Positions 36,834 to 44,689 of a DNA stretch of 64,000 bases are shown one piece after another; the first letter of the stretch is position 1, and every line of letters begins with the position of its first letter. The notes under the pieces were generated by a model. That model was not told the origin of the DNA. It saw only the letters and a list, made by a program, of their open reading frames with translations, and ran no database searches. Position numbers and translations under genes: made by a program. Location: assembly GCA_023238725.1 (NCBI GenBank), contig CM041552.1:17830487-17894486 (forward strand). Reading direction: 5' to 3'. The stretch comes from Scortum barcoo. Lineage: Eukaryota; Chordata; Actinopteri; Centrarchiformes; Terapontidae.

Positions 36834-38658
36834 ATGCGCAGGCAGACACTGTGAAATCTGTTACAAGGATCCATGTCTGAAGATGCACTGCCAGAATGGA
36901 GGCCGCTGTGAGAGCACAGGACTCAATGTTTCCTGTGCCTGCCCACCTGGATACCTGGGTTAGCACTGGTTCTGTGGATCAGGATGAACAGCAGTAGATA
37001 GCTGCCTATTAGTATGATTCATTTGACACACAGATAATGTTAAATGCCGGGGTCCGGTAAATGATGCTTTAAATAGACAACATTTAGCTTAATTAAGAAT
37101 AAAAATAGATGCCATTCCCTTCCGGTTGGGTGGTGGTGATGATGATTGGTCAATTAAATAATAGTGACACATTACAAGTCTGCGTTTTGCTGTAAAACCC
37201 TGAAGAGTCCGAATACTGAGCCTCCGTTTCTGCTCTTGGCTTTGTTGCCCTCGCTGTTTTTTAACACGACCTTATCTGTCCACTCAGGGGAGAAGTGTGA
37301 GGTCGACATCAACGAGTGCGAGAGCAACCCTTGTCACCACGGAGGCACCTGCATTGACCAGTCAAACGGCTTCACCTGTCACTGTCCCCCCGGGTGGGTT
37401 GGGCCCAGCTGTGAAATCCGTAAGTCAGCCTGTCAGAAAACGTCTGTTCAGCTATTCATCTAAAACCTGCCGTGAGGAAAGTTACATGTCTGTGTGTGTG
37501 CATGTGTGTGTCAGACCTGCAGTGGAAACCAGCACACACTGAGGACACCCTGACCAACATGCCCCGCCACTCCCTCTACATCATCATCGGAGCGCTGTGC
37601 GTGGCCTTCGTCCTCATGCTCATCATCCTCATTGTGGGCATCTGCCGCATCAGCCGCATCGAGTACCAGGGCTCGTCGCGTCACGCCTACCAGGAGTTCT
37701 ACAACTGCCGCAGCATTGACAGCGAGTTCAGCAACGCCATCGCCTCCATCCGCCACGCCAGGTCAGTGACAGGATTTATAGGTGCCGATAGACTGACAAC
37801 AGATTTATTTTGTTGTATTTAATGAAGTGAGGTTTAACATTCAGTACACAGCGGCCCAGGAATTAGTTAATTTTTTTAAAGAATTTGTTAAAGGGGAACT
37901 ACACATATTTTACAGACAAATTTTACAGTTTACAAGTTGACAATCTCAACCAAAGGTCCACTTTTTCCCATGTTCTTGAGCTTGTGGAACATGCGATATG
38001 GTTGAAAGCTTCAGAGCAAGGTAGTAATTCAGTTTCTGTTTTCAAAGTCAAGAATAAAATGTCAAGTACAAGTCAGTTCTGTCGCTCTGGAGGAACCTTT
38101 TTATAGTGTTTGAGGAAATAATCCCTGGTGACATCATCAGGGTTATTTATTTTTTCTTGTGCAAGGCAAGCTTAAATGAATAAGCCTGATTTGCAAACTG
38201 TGGATGTTGACTTTAAAACACATTTCAAACAGGCTGAGAGGGTCTAACAAAAAGTCATTGAGTTACATTATGGGAATTGTAGGCTCTTGTGGTTTTAAGC
38301 TAAAAGCTAGGTTATTTCAGGCACTGCTGTGAAAACTCTGACCATTTTAATTTTATCATCTTCTGTGTCTTGTGAGTCCTCCTGACTTTACAGAAGTTCA
38401 ACACAAAATCAGTGAAGGGCCCCTTTAATAAAAGTCACTGTTGACTCTTAATTTGTCACCATGTCACTAACCCAGTTCCAGCAAAGGATGAGTTACACAA
38501 TGATGCAGTATTGACATTAATGTTGGTGTTTATGCTTTCTTATTAGGTTTGGCAAGAAGTCCAGGCCTGCCATGTATGATGCCACTCCCATCGCCTATGA
38601 GGACTACAGTCCTGATGACAAGCCTTTGGTTACCCTGATCAAGACAAAGGATTTGTAA
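16876..38658 (+). CDS. dner: DNER, exons 2-13 (5'-partial gene; spliced span)
   Basis: DNER is a single-pass membrane protein of neurons, reported as a Notch ligand in neuron-glia signalling. Twelve exons joined at GT/AG sites give one open frame of 662 residues plus stop (numbering from the first residue in the window). In order: EGF repeat 2 (about 4-43); a Thr/Pro-rich linker (about 45-95); a non-EGF region with N-glycosylation sequons (about 96-228); eight more EGF repeats (about 229-543), making ten with the missing first; a transmembrane helix (about 564-587); and a tail ending LVTLIKTKDL. From memory of mammalian DNER, the tail from RISRIEYQGSS to the stop is nearly identical. Several EGF repeats carry the O-glucose pattern CxSxPC and the O-fucose pattern CxxxxTC. 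The tail has a tyrosine sorting-type motif, YQEF. Human DNER is 737 residues in 13 exons, so only exon 1 is missing. Identification is firm; the splice points are read by eye. Confidence 0.97.
17307..17404 (+). CDS. dner: DNER exon 3: non-EGF ectodomain segment
   Basis: This 98-nt exon follows an 86-nt intron (17,221-17,306) and starts VTEGLICVSPELC. It ends two bases into a Lys codon before GTAAGA. It aligns with the mammalian stretch VEVIPDIACGNASSNSS to VPQNTSVK. No catalogued domain is recognisable. The acceptor is short and preceded by a TG run (GTGTGTGTGTTTCAG). Frame continuity with exons 2 and 4 supports both boundaries. Confidence 0.92.
17405..22125 (+). other. dner: DNER intron 3
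   Basis: This 4.7-kb intron holds one recognisable insertion, the 480-bp inverted-repeat element at 17,907-18,386. No exon or RNA gene was found in the remainder. A short A-rich run with C interruptions lies near 19,000-19,030. Confidence 0.85.
17907..18386. mobile_element. Non-autonomous inverted-repeat element (fish MITE)
   Basis: The element starts CAGCAGTGGAAAGTAAC and ends TTGTTCCACCACTG, imperfect inverted termini of the type CAGTGGTGGAA. The interior has repeated runs such as GTACTTGTACTTTAAGTA, typical of a very common fish repeat. The whole 480 bp fits a near-complete copy. No open frame of transposase type is present. Confidence 0.75.
22126..22289 (+). CDS. dner: DNER exon 4: non-EGF ectodomain segment
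   Basis: This 164-nt exon has acceptor TTTTTCCAACTAG and donor GTAAGA. It encodes VVVNASGAPVLWRV through LPLGQNYFL, which matches the mammalian region DATASLILLWKV to LALGNNHFI. It carries N-glycosylation sequons NAS and NGT. It enters in phase 2 and leaves in phase 1, with a Ser codon split to exon 5. The role of this extracellular segment between the linker and the EGF array is not known to me. Confidence 0.93.
23260..23490. repeat. Polypurine-rich tract with (GA)n core
   Basis: The + strand is strongly purine-rich over about 230 bases, with GAGAGAGAGAGAGAGA at its start and many GGAGG and GGAAG words. Such strand asymmetry can form triplex DNA. Confidence 0.8.
23970..24345 (+). repeat. 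Dispersed fish repeat, copy 1 (GCTAACATGCTGA family)
   Basis: It contains AATGCTAACATGCTGATTTT, then TTATTAGCACTGAATAAAC, AGCTGAGGCTGAGGCTGGGA and ATCACCAAAGTCAGGAG. The same order of landmarks appears in the copy at 55,100-55,405. It has no coding capacity. The family name is not known to me. Confidence 0.75.
24554..24702 (+). CDS. dner: DNER exon 5: end of non-EGF domain, start of EGF repeat 3
   Basis: This 149-nt exon enters in phase 1 and leaves in phase 0. It encodes VTLRLNLTVKASSCV, matching VALRLTLVVKVSTCV in mammals, then SGKGKCITQPSE, matching SGKGKCTTKPSE. The first three cysteines of EGF repeat 3 are here and the rest are in exon 6. The acceptor is TTTTGTGGCAG, with a poor pyrimidine tract, and the donor is GTGAGA. 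One sequon, NLT, is present. Confidence 0.95.
24703..25686 (+). other. dner: DNER intron 5
   Basis: This 984-nt intron shows no recognisable element. An A-rich run lies near 25,095. Confidence 0.9.
25687..25840 (+). CDS. dner: DNER exon 6: end of EGF 3, most of EGF 4
   Basis: This 154-nt exon encodes STFFCECEDGYTGIFCEE, which completes EGF 3, then DACHHRPCRNNSTC through FTCTCPPG of EGF 4. It matches FSCTCEEQYVGTFCEEYDAC and NFTCVCLPG in mammals. The O-fucose pattern CRNNSTC and the sequons NST and NFT are visible. It enters in phase 0 and leaves in phase 1. The acceptor is TTTTTACAG. The donor lies inside a GT repeat (CCAG then GTGTGTGTGTGT), so more than one GT is available; the one at 25,841 keeps the frame. 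Confidence 0.95.
25841..26568 (+). other. dner: DNER intron 6, beginning in a GT repeat
   Basis: The intron opens with about 50 nt of GT-rich sequence, so the donor sits at the edge of a dinucleotide repeat. The rest is plain AT-rich intron with an A-rich run near 25,990. Confidence 0.9.
26569..26682 (+). CDS. dner: DNER exon 7: end of EGF 4, most of EGF 5
   Basis: This symmetric phase 1-1 exon of 114 nt encodes YEGERCQ, which closes EGF 4, and HCLSQPCKNEATCFSSLAG then RCYCPEG of EGF 5. It matches mammalian DYCILDPCRNGATCISSLSG and CQCPEG. O-glucose (CLSQPC) and O-fucose (CKNEATC) patterns are intact. The residues before cysteine 5 read GPRC where EGF repeats usually have G, an aromatic, any residue, then C, so an aromatic contact is lost. 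The acceptor GTGTGTGTTTATAAG is weak and TG-rich. Confidence 0.94.
27470..27770. promoter_or_regulatory. Candidate conserved intronic regulatory element
   Basis: This repeat-free stretch includes TTAATTAG at 27,617, TATTATTAATCTGCAGCTGC at its start, GTTTATCTACTGG and other AT-rich motif words between GC-richer blocks. It looks enhancer-like in texture, but neither conservation nor activity can be judged from one sequence. Confidence 0.25.
31440..31640 (+). repeat. Dispersed fish repeat, copy A (TTAAAGGAATAGTT family)
   Basis: It begins TTAAAGGAATAGTTGAACAT and continues TTTGGGAAAGACTTCC, CATGTCTGTCTGTTAAAATA and AACATAAAGACTGTAAGCAA. This is the left half of a common fish interspersed repeat. 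Its middle part recurs at 60,047 and 63,265. Confidence 0.75.
32556..32789 (+). CDS. dner: DNER exon 8: EGF 5 end, EGF 6, most of EGF 7
   Basis: At 234 nt this is the largest of the symmetric phase 1-1 EGF exons. It encodes YQGATCEQ, then the whole of EGF 6 (DPCASSPCHNNGTCYAQG to CAQ), then DFCALNPCAHGVCRS through CLCVPG of EGF 7. It matches VDPCASSPCQNNGTCYVDG and DFCALSPCAHGTCRS in mammals. The loop AQGPGPLGFGCSC is longer than the mammalian VDGVHFTCNC by a few residues. The acceptor CCTCTCGTTGCAG is strong and the donor is GTGAGC. Confidence 0.96.
32790..36571 (+). other. dner: DNER intron 8
   Basis: This 3.8-kb intron carries four CA/GT microsatellites within 34,421-34,784 and a pyrimidine-rich run before them (34,230-34,380). 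No other element was recognised. Confidence 0.85.
34421..34784. repeat. Cluster of four CA/GT microsatellites
   Basis: GT runs at 34,421-34,460, 34,702-34,731 and 34,744-34,784 flank a CA run at 34,609-34,630. The opposite orientations allow the pre-mRNA to fold back on itself. Confidence 0.95.
36572..36694 (+). CDS. dner: DNER exon 9: EGF 7 end, most of EGF 8
   Basis: This 123-nt, phase 1-1 exon encodes YHGLYCEEEYNECLSAPC, identical to the mammalian stretch, then QNYATCRDLINAYECVC. The pattern CRDLINAYEC fits the Asp/Asn beta-hydroxylation consensus of calcium-binding EGF repeats. O-glucose (CLSAPC) and O-fucose (CQNYATC) patterns are intact. The donor is GTATGT. A 147-nt intron (36,695-36,841) separates it from exon 10. 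Confidence 0.96.
36805..36841 (+). promoter_or_regulatory. dner: (TG)14 acceptor tract of DNER exon 10
   Basis: Fourteen uninterrupted TG units end nine bases before exon 10, with CATGCGCAG completing the acceptor. There is almost no ordinary pyrimidine tract. UG repeats at this position recall CFTR exon 9, where TDP-43 binding promotes skipping. Confidence 0.7.
36842..36958 (+). CDS. dner: DNER exon 10: EGF 8 end, most of EGF 9
   Basis: This 117-nt, phase 1-1 exon encodes RHCEICYKDPCLKMHCQ and NGGRCESTGLNVSCACPPG, matching THCELYKDPCANVSCLN in mammals. The sequon NVS is present. The acceptor is unusual: 14 TG units (36,805-36,832) stand where a pyrimidine tract is expected, followed by CATGCGCAG. 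Skipping this exon would keep the frame and leave a hybrid but complete EGF repeat. The next intron (36,959-37,287, 329 nt) shows nothing notable. Confidence 0.94.
37288..37419 (+). CDS. dner: DNER exon 11: EGF 9 end and EGF 10 (calcium-binding type)
   Basis: This 132-nt, phase 1-1 exon encodes EKCEVDINECESNPC and HHGGTCIDQSNGFTCHC, matching EECDIDINECDSNPCHHGG in mammals. It has the classic calcium-binding EGF signature DINEC plus CxDxxxxFxC, and both O-glucose (CESNPC) and O-fucose (CHHGGTC) patterns. WVGPSCEI follows, as in WVGANCEI of mammals. The acceptor is CTGTCCACTCAG and the donor GTAAGT. The next intron is only 95 nt (37,420-37,514). Confidence 0.97.
37515..37761 (+). CDS. dner: DNER exon 12: juxtamembrane, transmembrane and proximal tail
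   Basis: This 247-nt exon encodes LQWKPAHTEDTLTNMPRHS, a hydrophobic run of about 24 residues (LYIIIGALC to IVGIC) and the proximal tail RISRIEYQGSSRHAYQEF. The stop-transfer side has Arg residues directly after the helix. YQEF fits a YxxPhi sorting motif; tyrosine motifs in the DNER tail are reported to direct dendritic targeting. The sequence is nearly the same as in mammals (HAYQEF against PAYEEF). The acceptor is TG-rich (GTGTGTGTCAG) and the donor is GTCAGT. Confidence 0.98.
37888..38428. mobile_element. Complete inverted-repeat element (MITE) in DNER intron 12
   Basis: The element begins TTAAAGGGGAACT and ends GGGCCCCTTTAA, so the outer nine bases are perfect inverted repeats (TTAAAGGGG and CCCCTTTAA). 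It spans 541 bp of a 785-bp intron (37,762-38,546). An inner palindromic block around 38,110-38,150 (GAGGAAATAATCCCTGGTG, CATCAGGGTTATT) has a relative at 3,600-3,640. There is no coding capacity. Confidence 0.7.
38547..38658 (+). CDS. dner: DNER exon 13: C-terminal tail and stop
   Basis: The last coding exon adds FGKKSRPAMYDATPIAYED then YSPDDKPLVTLIKTKDL and a TAA stop at 38,656-38,658. In mammals the only difference I recall in this stretch is VSP for ATP. It enters in phase 2 with the split Arg codon (AG then G). The acceptor is TGCTTTCTTATTAG. The strict conservation of the tail suggests protein partners inside the cell, but none can be read from the sequence. Confidence 0.98.
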
Positions 38659-38707
38659 AACACACCCATCCCAGCACATCACAAGCTGTACACATACATC
38701 TGCGCAT

Positions 38708-38835
<128 letters not shown>

Positions 38836-39999
38836 ACACACAGAAAGTTAATATAAAACTTAAGGTATTTCTTATGAAAGAAAAATAACAGCAAAACAAA
38901 ATTGAATGTAAAGTGGAGAAAAAAACATACTCTGTAGTTTAAAAAGAACAAATCTGGAATTTGATACATCTATTTTCCTGTCAAAGTCCACAATAAGGCT
39001 TTATTGTAGCATAAGAGCATACTTTGCATTACTTAAGTTATTGATAATGGGCGACACTACCAGTAACCTCTGCTGTACAAGAGTGATGACTTTAGTCTGC
39101 ACCAGACTGTTTGTCTGTCAGTGGGGCCAGCAACCCAGGAGCCTAAATTTCTAAGTGTTAACTCAGCAAACAGTGCTGACAGCAGTCCTCACAGGTGTTG
39201 TAGAAATAGATGCACTCCTCTTGGTGCATACACTGTATCTTTTTCTATATCTAAAAAAAAGTCCTGCAGTAGGTTGCCTTACTTCGTGCATGGTTAGAGT
39301 CGATGTTCTCTCTGCATTATTTTAAAAATCCTTTGTACTTGGTTGTTGGTTGTTATGTTTTTTTTTTCATTGAGGTTGTATTTCTCCCTGTCAAGATTGT
39401 GCCAAATATTTTCTTCTTTGGGGTAATTTGTGGTTAGTAGATCAAATACATACATGTATAAAATACTAGTCACAGACTTTTTTCTTTTTAAAATGCATAT
39501 TGTCCTGTTCTTTACATGCAAGTATCTCAATGGTGTATGAATAGTAAAGAAAGTGGGTTTACTGGAGTACTGTGACCCTACTATCCTACTGTATGTATTT
39601 CAGTGATATTTAGGATAATAGGTAGGTATATTTCTCAATGCACAGAAAAATAGTTGGTTTTACTCAGTGTACCTGTTTATGCCAGTGTACAAATTCACCT
39701 CTAGTATTGACAATGTTGAATAGTATCTGGATGAGAGTTTCTTTGCTGGAGAGTCCTCCTGTTGGCTTTAGGGTGGAGAAGAGGAGGAGGAAGAGGAGAC
39801 TGCGAGGGGTGATATCTACTCCAGAATATATGTGCTTCTGTGTCCTGCCAATGGAAAACTCTGTCTGTGCAGCTGTGTTGTTCCCCTCAAGGTCAAGCAA
39901 TGTTTTACCAATAGGCTCAGCTAATCCTCAGATTATTTTCTCTCATTTTAAACACAGAAGCCACATGATTACCTATTATCTATGTTGAATGATGTAAAC

Positions 40000-40005
40000 A
40001 ATAAA
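40000..40005 (+). promoter_or_regulatory. Polyadenylation signal AATAAA of DNER
   Basis: A canonical AATAAA occurs in ATGTAAACAATAAAGATTC. A GT-rich stretch (TGGTGTCTCGTGTG, about 40,039-40,052) lies downstream at the usual distance for a cleavage-stimulating element. It is the first well-placed signal on this strand after the DNER stop. Confidence 0.75.
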
Positions 40006-40477
40006 GATTCAAGTGAACATAATCTACAGTACTTACCTGGTGTCTCGTGTGAATATATGTCTAATCACAGACATTTGTACAAAAATTTCAAATTAAATAG
40101 TATTAAAATTGCACAATATAAATTTATTATGGACACTTTTTTTGCACGTGGTGCATCATAAATGGGGCAGGTTGTCTGAATATTTTCTATACCAGTGCCA
40201 GTATGATAGGTTTCAGTGCTATTCCCAAAACAAACACTGTAATGTAAACACATTTTTCTAAAAAACATTCTTCTACAACCCCTTTTTCCATTTAACAAAA
40301 GACGACAAACTTTTCAAATGTGATGGTCTATACTGTCTTATTAAGATTAGAAATTAACAGTTGATGCAAACTTTTGCTACCTGACATTTTTAATTACCTG
40401 TTGCTATGGATACATTTCTTTTGGTACGAAAAAAGTTCAAATTTAGGTTCAACATCAGCACGAGTCACGTTAGTTCC

Positions 40478-40690
40478 ATCCATCCATCCATTTTCTATAC
40501 CTGCTTTATCCTGACATAGGCTGGAGCCTATCTCAGCTATCTCACTGGGCGAGAGGCAGAGCACACCCTGGACTGGACGCCAGTCAGTCACAGGGCTGAC
40601 ATAGAAAGACAGACAAACCACTCACACACACATTCACACCTAGGGGCAATTTAGAGTTGCCAGTTAACCTGCATGTCTTTGGATTGTGTT
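40478..40690 (-). mobile_element. Non-LTR retrotransposon 3' tail
   Basis: It starts CCATCCATCCATCCATTTTC, then TAGGCTGGAGCCTATCTCAG, GACGCCAGTCAGTCACAGGG and GGGGCAATTTAGAGTTGCCA. This is a very common fish LINE 3' end read in reverse, with an ATGG tail on the minus strand. It is of Rex3/RTE or L2/Maui type; I cannot decide which. It is truncated to about 210 bp. Confidence 0.75.
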
Positions 40691-41799
40691 AGTTGAAACT
40701 CTAAAATCAATTGATGAATGAGAATAATAATAAATTTAAGTCACTATTAATTCTTGTGCGCTGCCATGGACTTAAATTTTAGTATGAAGAGGAAATATGT
40801 ATACAGCAGTTGCTTGAATTTCACTGAATGCATATTTACCTCAAGGGACAATTTCACTTTATTTCAACGTGGTATATTTTGCATAACTGTGGCTTGTCTG
40901 GCTCTATTATCCGTGGTAACTTTGCACTCACCACATCCGTTGTTGAGACTGAGAGAAACAAGGACCCCTCCAAGACAACATGTGTCAGGGCAAACTGCAG
41001 GAGCCTTTTACAGCTTTCCAAATAAATATGATTCTTACATTTCAAATGTTTTCTCAAAGTAAACACAGAAAGAAGGTGCCAGAAGTGGCCATTATGGTGA
41101 AATATGTAAGGATCTACATCTGGGTCAGCTACAATTATGCTTACATGTGTGAGGCATTAAATAGCTTTCCTCTCAGCGTGTATTTGTGTAACAAGAGTAG
41201 CAAAGAGTGCTTACAGGTTTCAAATTTGCAAGAATAAACTGAATATACAGCATAAGTTTTCATCTACTAACACTGGAAGACAGAAACTCCAGTTGTAGAT
41301 AACTGCTTCTCAAGTTAACAGAAAAACTCCTCTGAGATGTTGCATTATTCTAGTTTTGCCCGGGGATAGTTATCCAACACATTTGTAACTTTGTTCCTCA
41401 GCCACCATTTCAATCCTGGATCATAGTGGGTCCAGGATAACAAGCATGCTAGTGTTTGTTGGTGGTGGGTCACACATGTTATAATCCCTCACATACTGTA
41501 GTGCTTTATGTGCTGTAATCGCTTTTTGTTACTGTGCCGTATTGAGAGCTGACTGTTTGGTCCCGCCGGTCTTTTCTTTCAGTTGATGTTGTGGACGTGA
41601 AACAAAGTCTGCAGGACGATAACGTTGAAAAGCACTGTGAATTCATTTGTTATTTTTAAACAGCAGGGACTACTCTCATCGGTGGACATATCTGTTTTCA
41701 AGTTTGGCCTCAACAGGTCCTACTCTGCAGGAAATGTTTTGCTCCTCAGTTGGCTGCAGAATAAAGGAAAAAACAGGAACAAGTTTGCTCCTTGAACTG

Positions 41800-42120
41800 C
41801 TGTTTAAATAAATATGGTCGACTCACGATTGTCCTCATGATAGTCCATGGAATCACCCGCTATTGCATTTAGTTTCCTTATTTTTTTAGTTTCCTTAGGA
41901 GGGAGTATAACTACAGTGAAGGTCATCCTGACGTGTAAATAAACCGCCATGAGGGGATGAATATGCAGGGTGATTAGGTCAGCAGGATGTAGACAGGGTG
42001 ATCTATGTGGTTTGCAATACAGGCCATTTCAGGCGGATATTATCTGTGTGCACTTTCAGTCGCACCCTGAGACGAGCGATTGAAATGATTCATGTGAAAA
42101 TCATGTTTATTTGAAAAGCC
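41800..42120. promoter_or_regulatory. Candidate intergenic regulatory element
   Basis: This non-repetitive stretch has several motif-like words (AATAAACCGCCATGA, GGGTGATTAGGTCAGCAGG, GATTGAAATGATTCATG). It lies about 3 kb upstream of the PID1 start. The call is by texture only. Confidence 0.2.
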
Positions 42121-43484
42121 ATAGGAGGCTCCCACAGTTTTCCCTCGGGTTTGCGTTCTCTACAGCGGAGGTGGCGAGTGCAGACTTAGCACAACACACA
42201 GAGCCGCACTATCCACATTTAAGGGACAAAACACCAGATTTTTCCTTTAGCTCACCCACGATCAGACAACACAATAGCATGCGGCAATACGTGTTGGTTT
42301 GAAATGATTTAAAAAAAAAAAAAATTATGCAAATCCTCTCCAGCATCTGTTTTTCTACAATATCCCCAAGGTCATACCCACCAGACTGAACTGTCAGGCG
42401 TGGGAAAGACCTTTTATGGAGTGTTGGTAATGTGAACACCCTCAGTGACCTCAGGCTTTATCCAGATGTTCCCCGTGTAAACATCTCTAAATACAGACAG
42501 CGCCTGCAGAGTCATGTCGCTCAACACACCTACGTATATTATATGTGTACACAAACAGGCGCGTACGCACACGTTGCCCGAGCACCAGATGTTATTGATG
42601 GCTTTCACCTTTGCTTTTGGTGCCGCTTTGGAGGCCTTGTGCTTGACCTTTCCCCTCTGAATGCCCAGGACGGAGTGCTCGGCAGTTGCCTTGACAAGGG
42701 TCCCAAAATACATCGTCAATTACAGAGCTTCTCCGTCTCTTTCAAGGCCTTCACCTCAATAAACTGTGACGCTCTGACTTTGATGGTAGCAGTTGTGTAG
42801 TTTCATTACAGAACTGCATCACTTTTCAGAGAGGACATAAAAATGAAACATTTTGGCAGCAGTAAAATCAATCAAATCTATATTTTCAAGAAAATAAAGG
42901 ACTATGTGGATTCATGGTGCTCACTTTTAGAATAATCAAGGTCCAATCTCAGTTAGAAACAGTCAGACAGAGTGTTTTTGTTACAACTTGTTTTTGAGAC
43001 GCCTAAGAAGATCAAAATGTGTGGGCACGACTGCAGCAATTCACCATAGACTTTGTCCTTAGCTGCCTTTATGAAACTTGGGAATTATGAGAATGGACAA
43101 TTTGAACTAACCACGGTTTACTGCCACTAGCCACTGAAATAATGCCATGCCATTTATGTTGGGTTTTTATATGATCATTTCCATTTTAACTGCATTCTTG
43201 CTCTGGCTGGCTACTCTGGTCTCGATGACTAATCTTCAGAGGCATTGAAGTCCTCTTTATAATGGTGCTAAGTATCATTGGTGGCGTCTAGCTGAAAAAT
43301 CATTAACTTTTATGTTGATTTTTTTATGAATCAATATAAAAAGTTGGGTACATGTTTTTCACTTTATTCAAAAGTATCAGCAGGTGACTTAGCTCTCAGG
43401 TGTTTTAGCTGCTTTTGTTTTGTTTTTTTTACCACTGTAGCCAGAGTTTTTAACGTGACAATATGACGCAAAATATGTCAGGAT

Positions 43485-44028
43485 ATAGTGCATCCAGAAA
43501 GTATTCACAACGCTTCACTTTTTCCACATTTTGTTATGTTACAGCCTTATTTCAAAATGGATTAAATTCACACACACGCACACACACACACACAAATTTA
43601 TCAAAAATAATAAACTAAGAAATCACATGTACATAAGTATTCTTTGCTGATGCACCTTTTTTACAATTACAATTTTTTACAATTACAGCCTCAAGTATTT
43701 TTGAATATGATGCCACAAGCTTGGCACACCTATCTTTGGGCAGTTTCGCCCATTCCTCTTTGCAGCACCTCTCAAGCTCCATCAGGTTGGATGGGAGGCA
43801 GCGTTCGGTGCACGGCCATTTTCAGATCTCTCCAGAGATGTTCAATCAGATTCAAGTCTGGGCTCTGGCTGGTGGGCCACCTCAAGGACATTCACAGAGT
43901 TGTCCTGAAGCCACTCCTTTGTTATCTTGGCTGTGTGCTTAGGGTCGTTGTCCTGCTGAAAGATGAACCGTCGCCCCAGTCTGAGGTCAAGAGTGTTCTG
44001 GAGCAGGTTTTCAGTTTTCAGGTTTTTT
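43485..44028 (-). mobile_element. Tc1/mariner-type transposon, 3' half
   Basis: The left terminus TATAGTGCATCCAGAAAGTA matches a familiar fish Tc1-like terminal repeat. Inside, the minus strand reads FIFQQDNDPKHTAKITKEW and then, after a frameshift, IEHLWRDLKMAVHR and CCKEEWAKLPKDRCAKLVAS, the conserved transposase C-terminus. A CA microsatellite sits at 43,570-43,594. The 5' half of the transposase and the other terminus are gone, so it cannot be active. Confidence 0.85.
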
Positions 44029-44030
44029 TT

Positions 44031-44575
44031 GTTACTTCCACCCATTGACTGTATATAAAGATGGACGACATGTCTCTGCTTCTTCCCACTGTACAAAAGT
44101 GAATCCAAAGTATCCCGGATACAGGTGCCACCACCTTGCACCAGTGACATCACAGCCTGCACAGTAGTAATTGAGGTAGGAAGTGTGGTATCACTGTCCC
44201 GCCCGACGGTAAACAATAATTAGGGACTTTCAGCTAAAAATCTCCCACTAAAGTTTAAGTTGCATTACCTCTTGTTGCTCTATCTTTACATTCAGTTTTT
44301 GAAAAGACATCTGCAGGTGCCTCTGCAACTACTTCACTTTGATTGACAGCTGTCAATCTTGATGAATCACACTGTTTTTATGGCATCAAATAACTAATTA
44401 AAACCAAACTTATCAGAAAAACAAATCCTTGAACAATCATCAACTCTGGGAAAAAATATCTGCTTACATGGAGGGGGGCGGGACTTATGAGCAGTACTGC
44501 TGCAGCCAGCCACCAGGGGGGGATCCAGATGTTTTGGCCTAAATTCCCATACGTTAAAGCCTGAATAACAACTTG
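44031..44575. mobile_element. Inverted-repeat element adjoining the Tc1 fragment
   Basis: The left part has CCATTGACTGTATATAAAG and GATGGACGACATGTCTC, a common fish repeat start. The right part has GCAGCCAGCCACCAGGGGGG and GATCCAGATGTTTTGGCC, which I know from the same repeat in the other orientation. The two ends resemble each other as inverted copies. The boundaries are approximate. It may have inserted into, and truncated, the Tc1 copy. Confidence 0.5.
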
Positions 44576-44689
44576 AGCAATGTAGCCAGTTTTAACCTAT
44601 CCACCCTGTTCTGAATAAGCTCCAACTTTCTGAAATAAAAGTATTTAAAACCTCCCCACAGCTGCTAAACCTCGTTACTGTAGTAGCCG

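Noticed and set aside
43644..44048. A 134-codon + strand open frame
   Set aside because: It is the antisense of the Tc1 transposase fragment.
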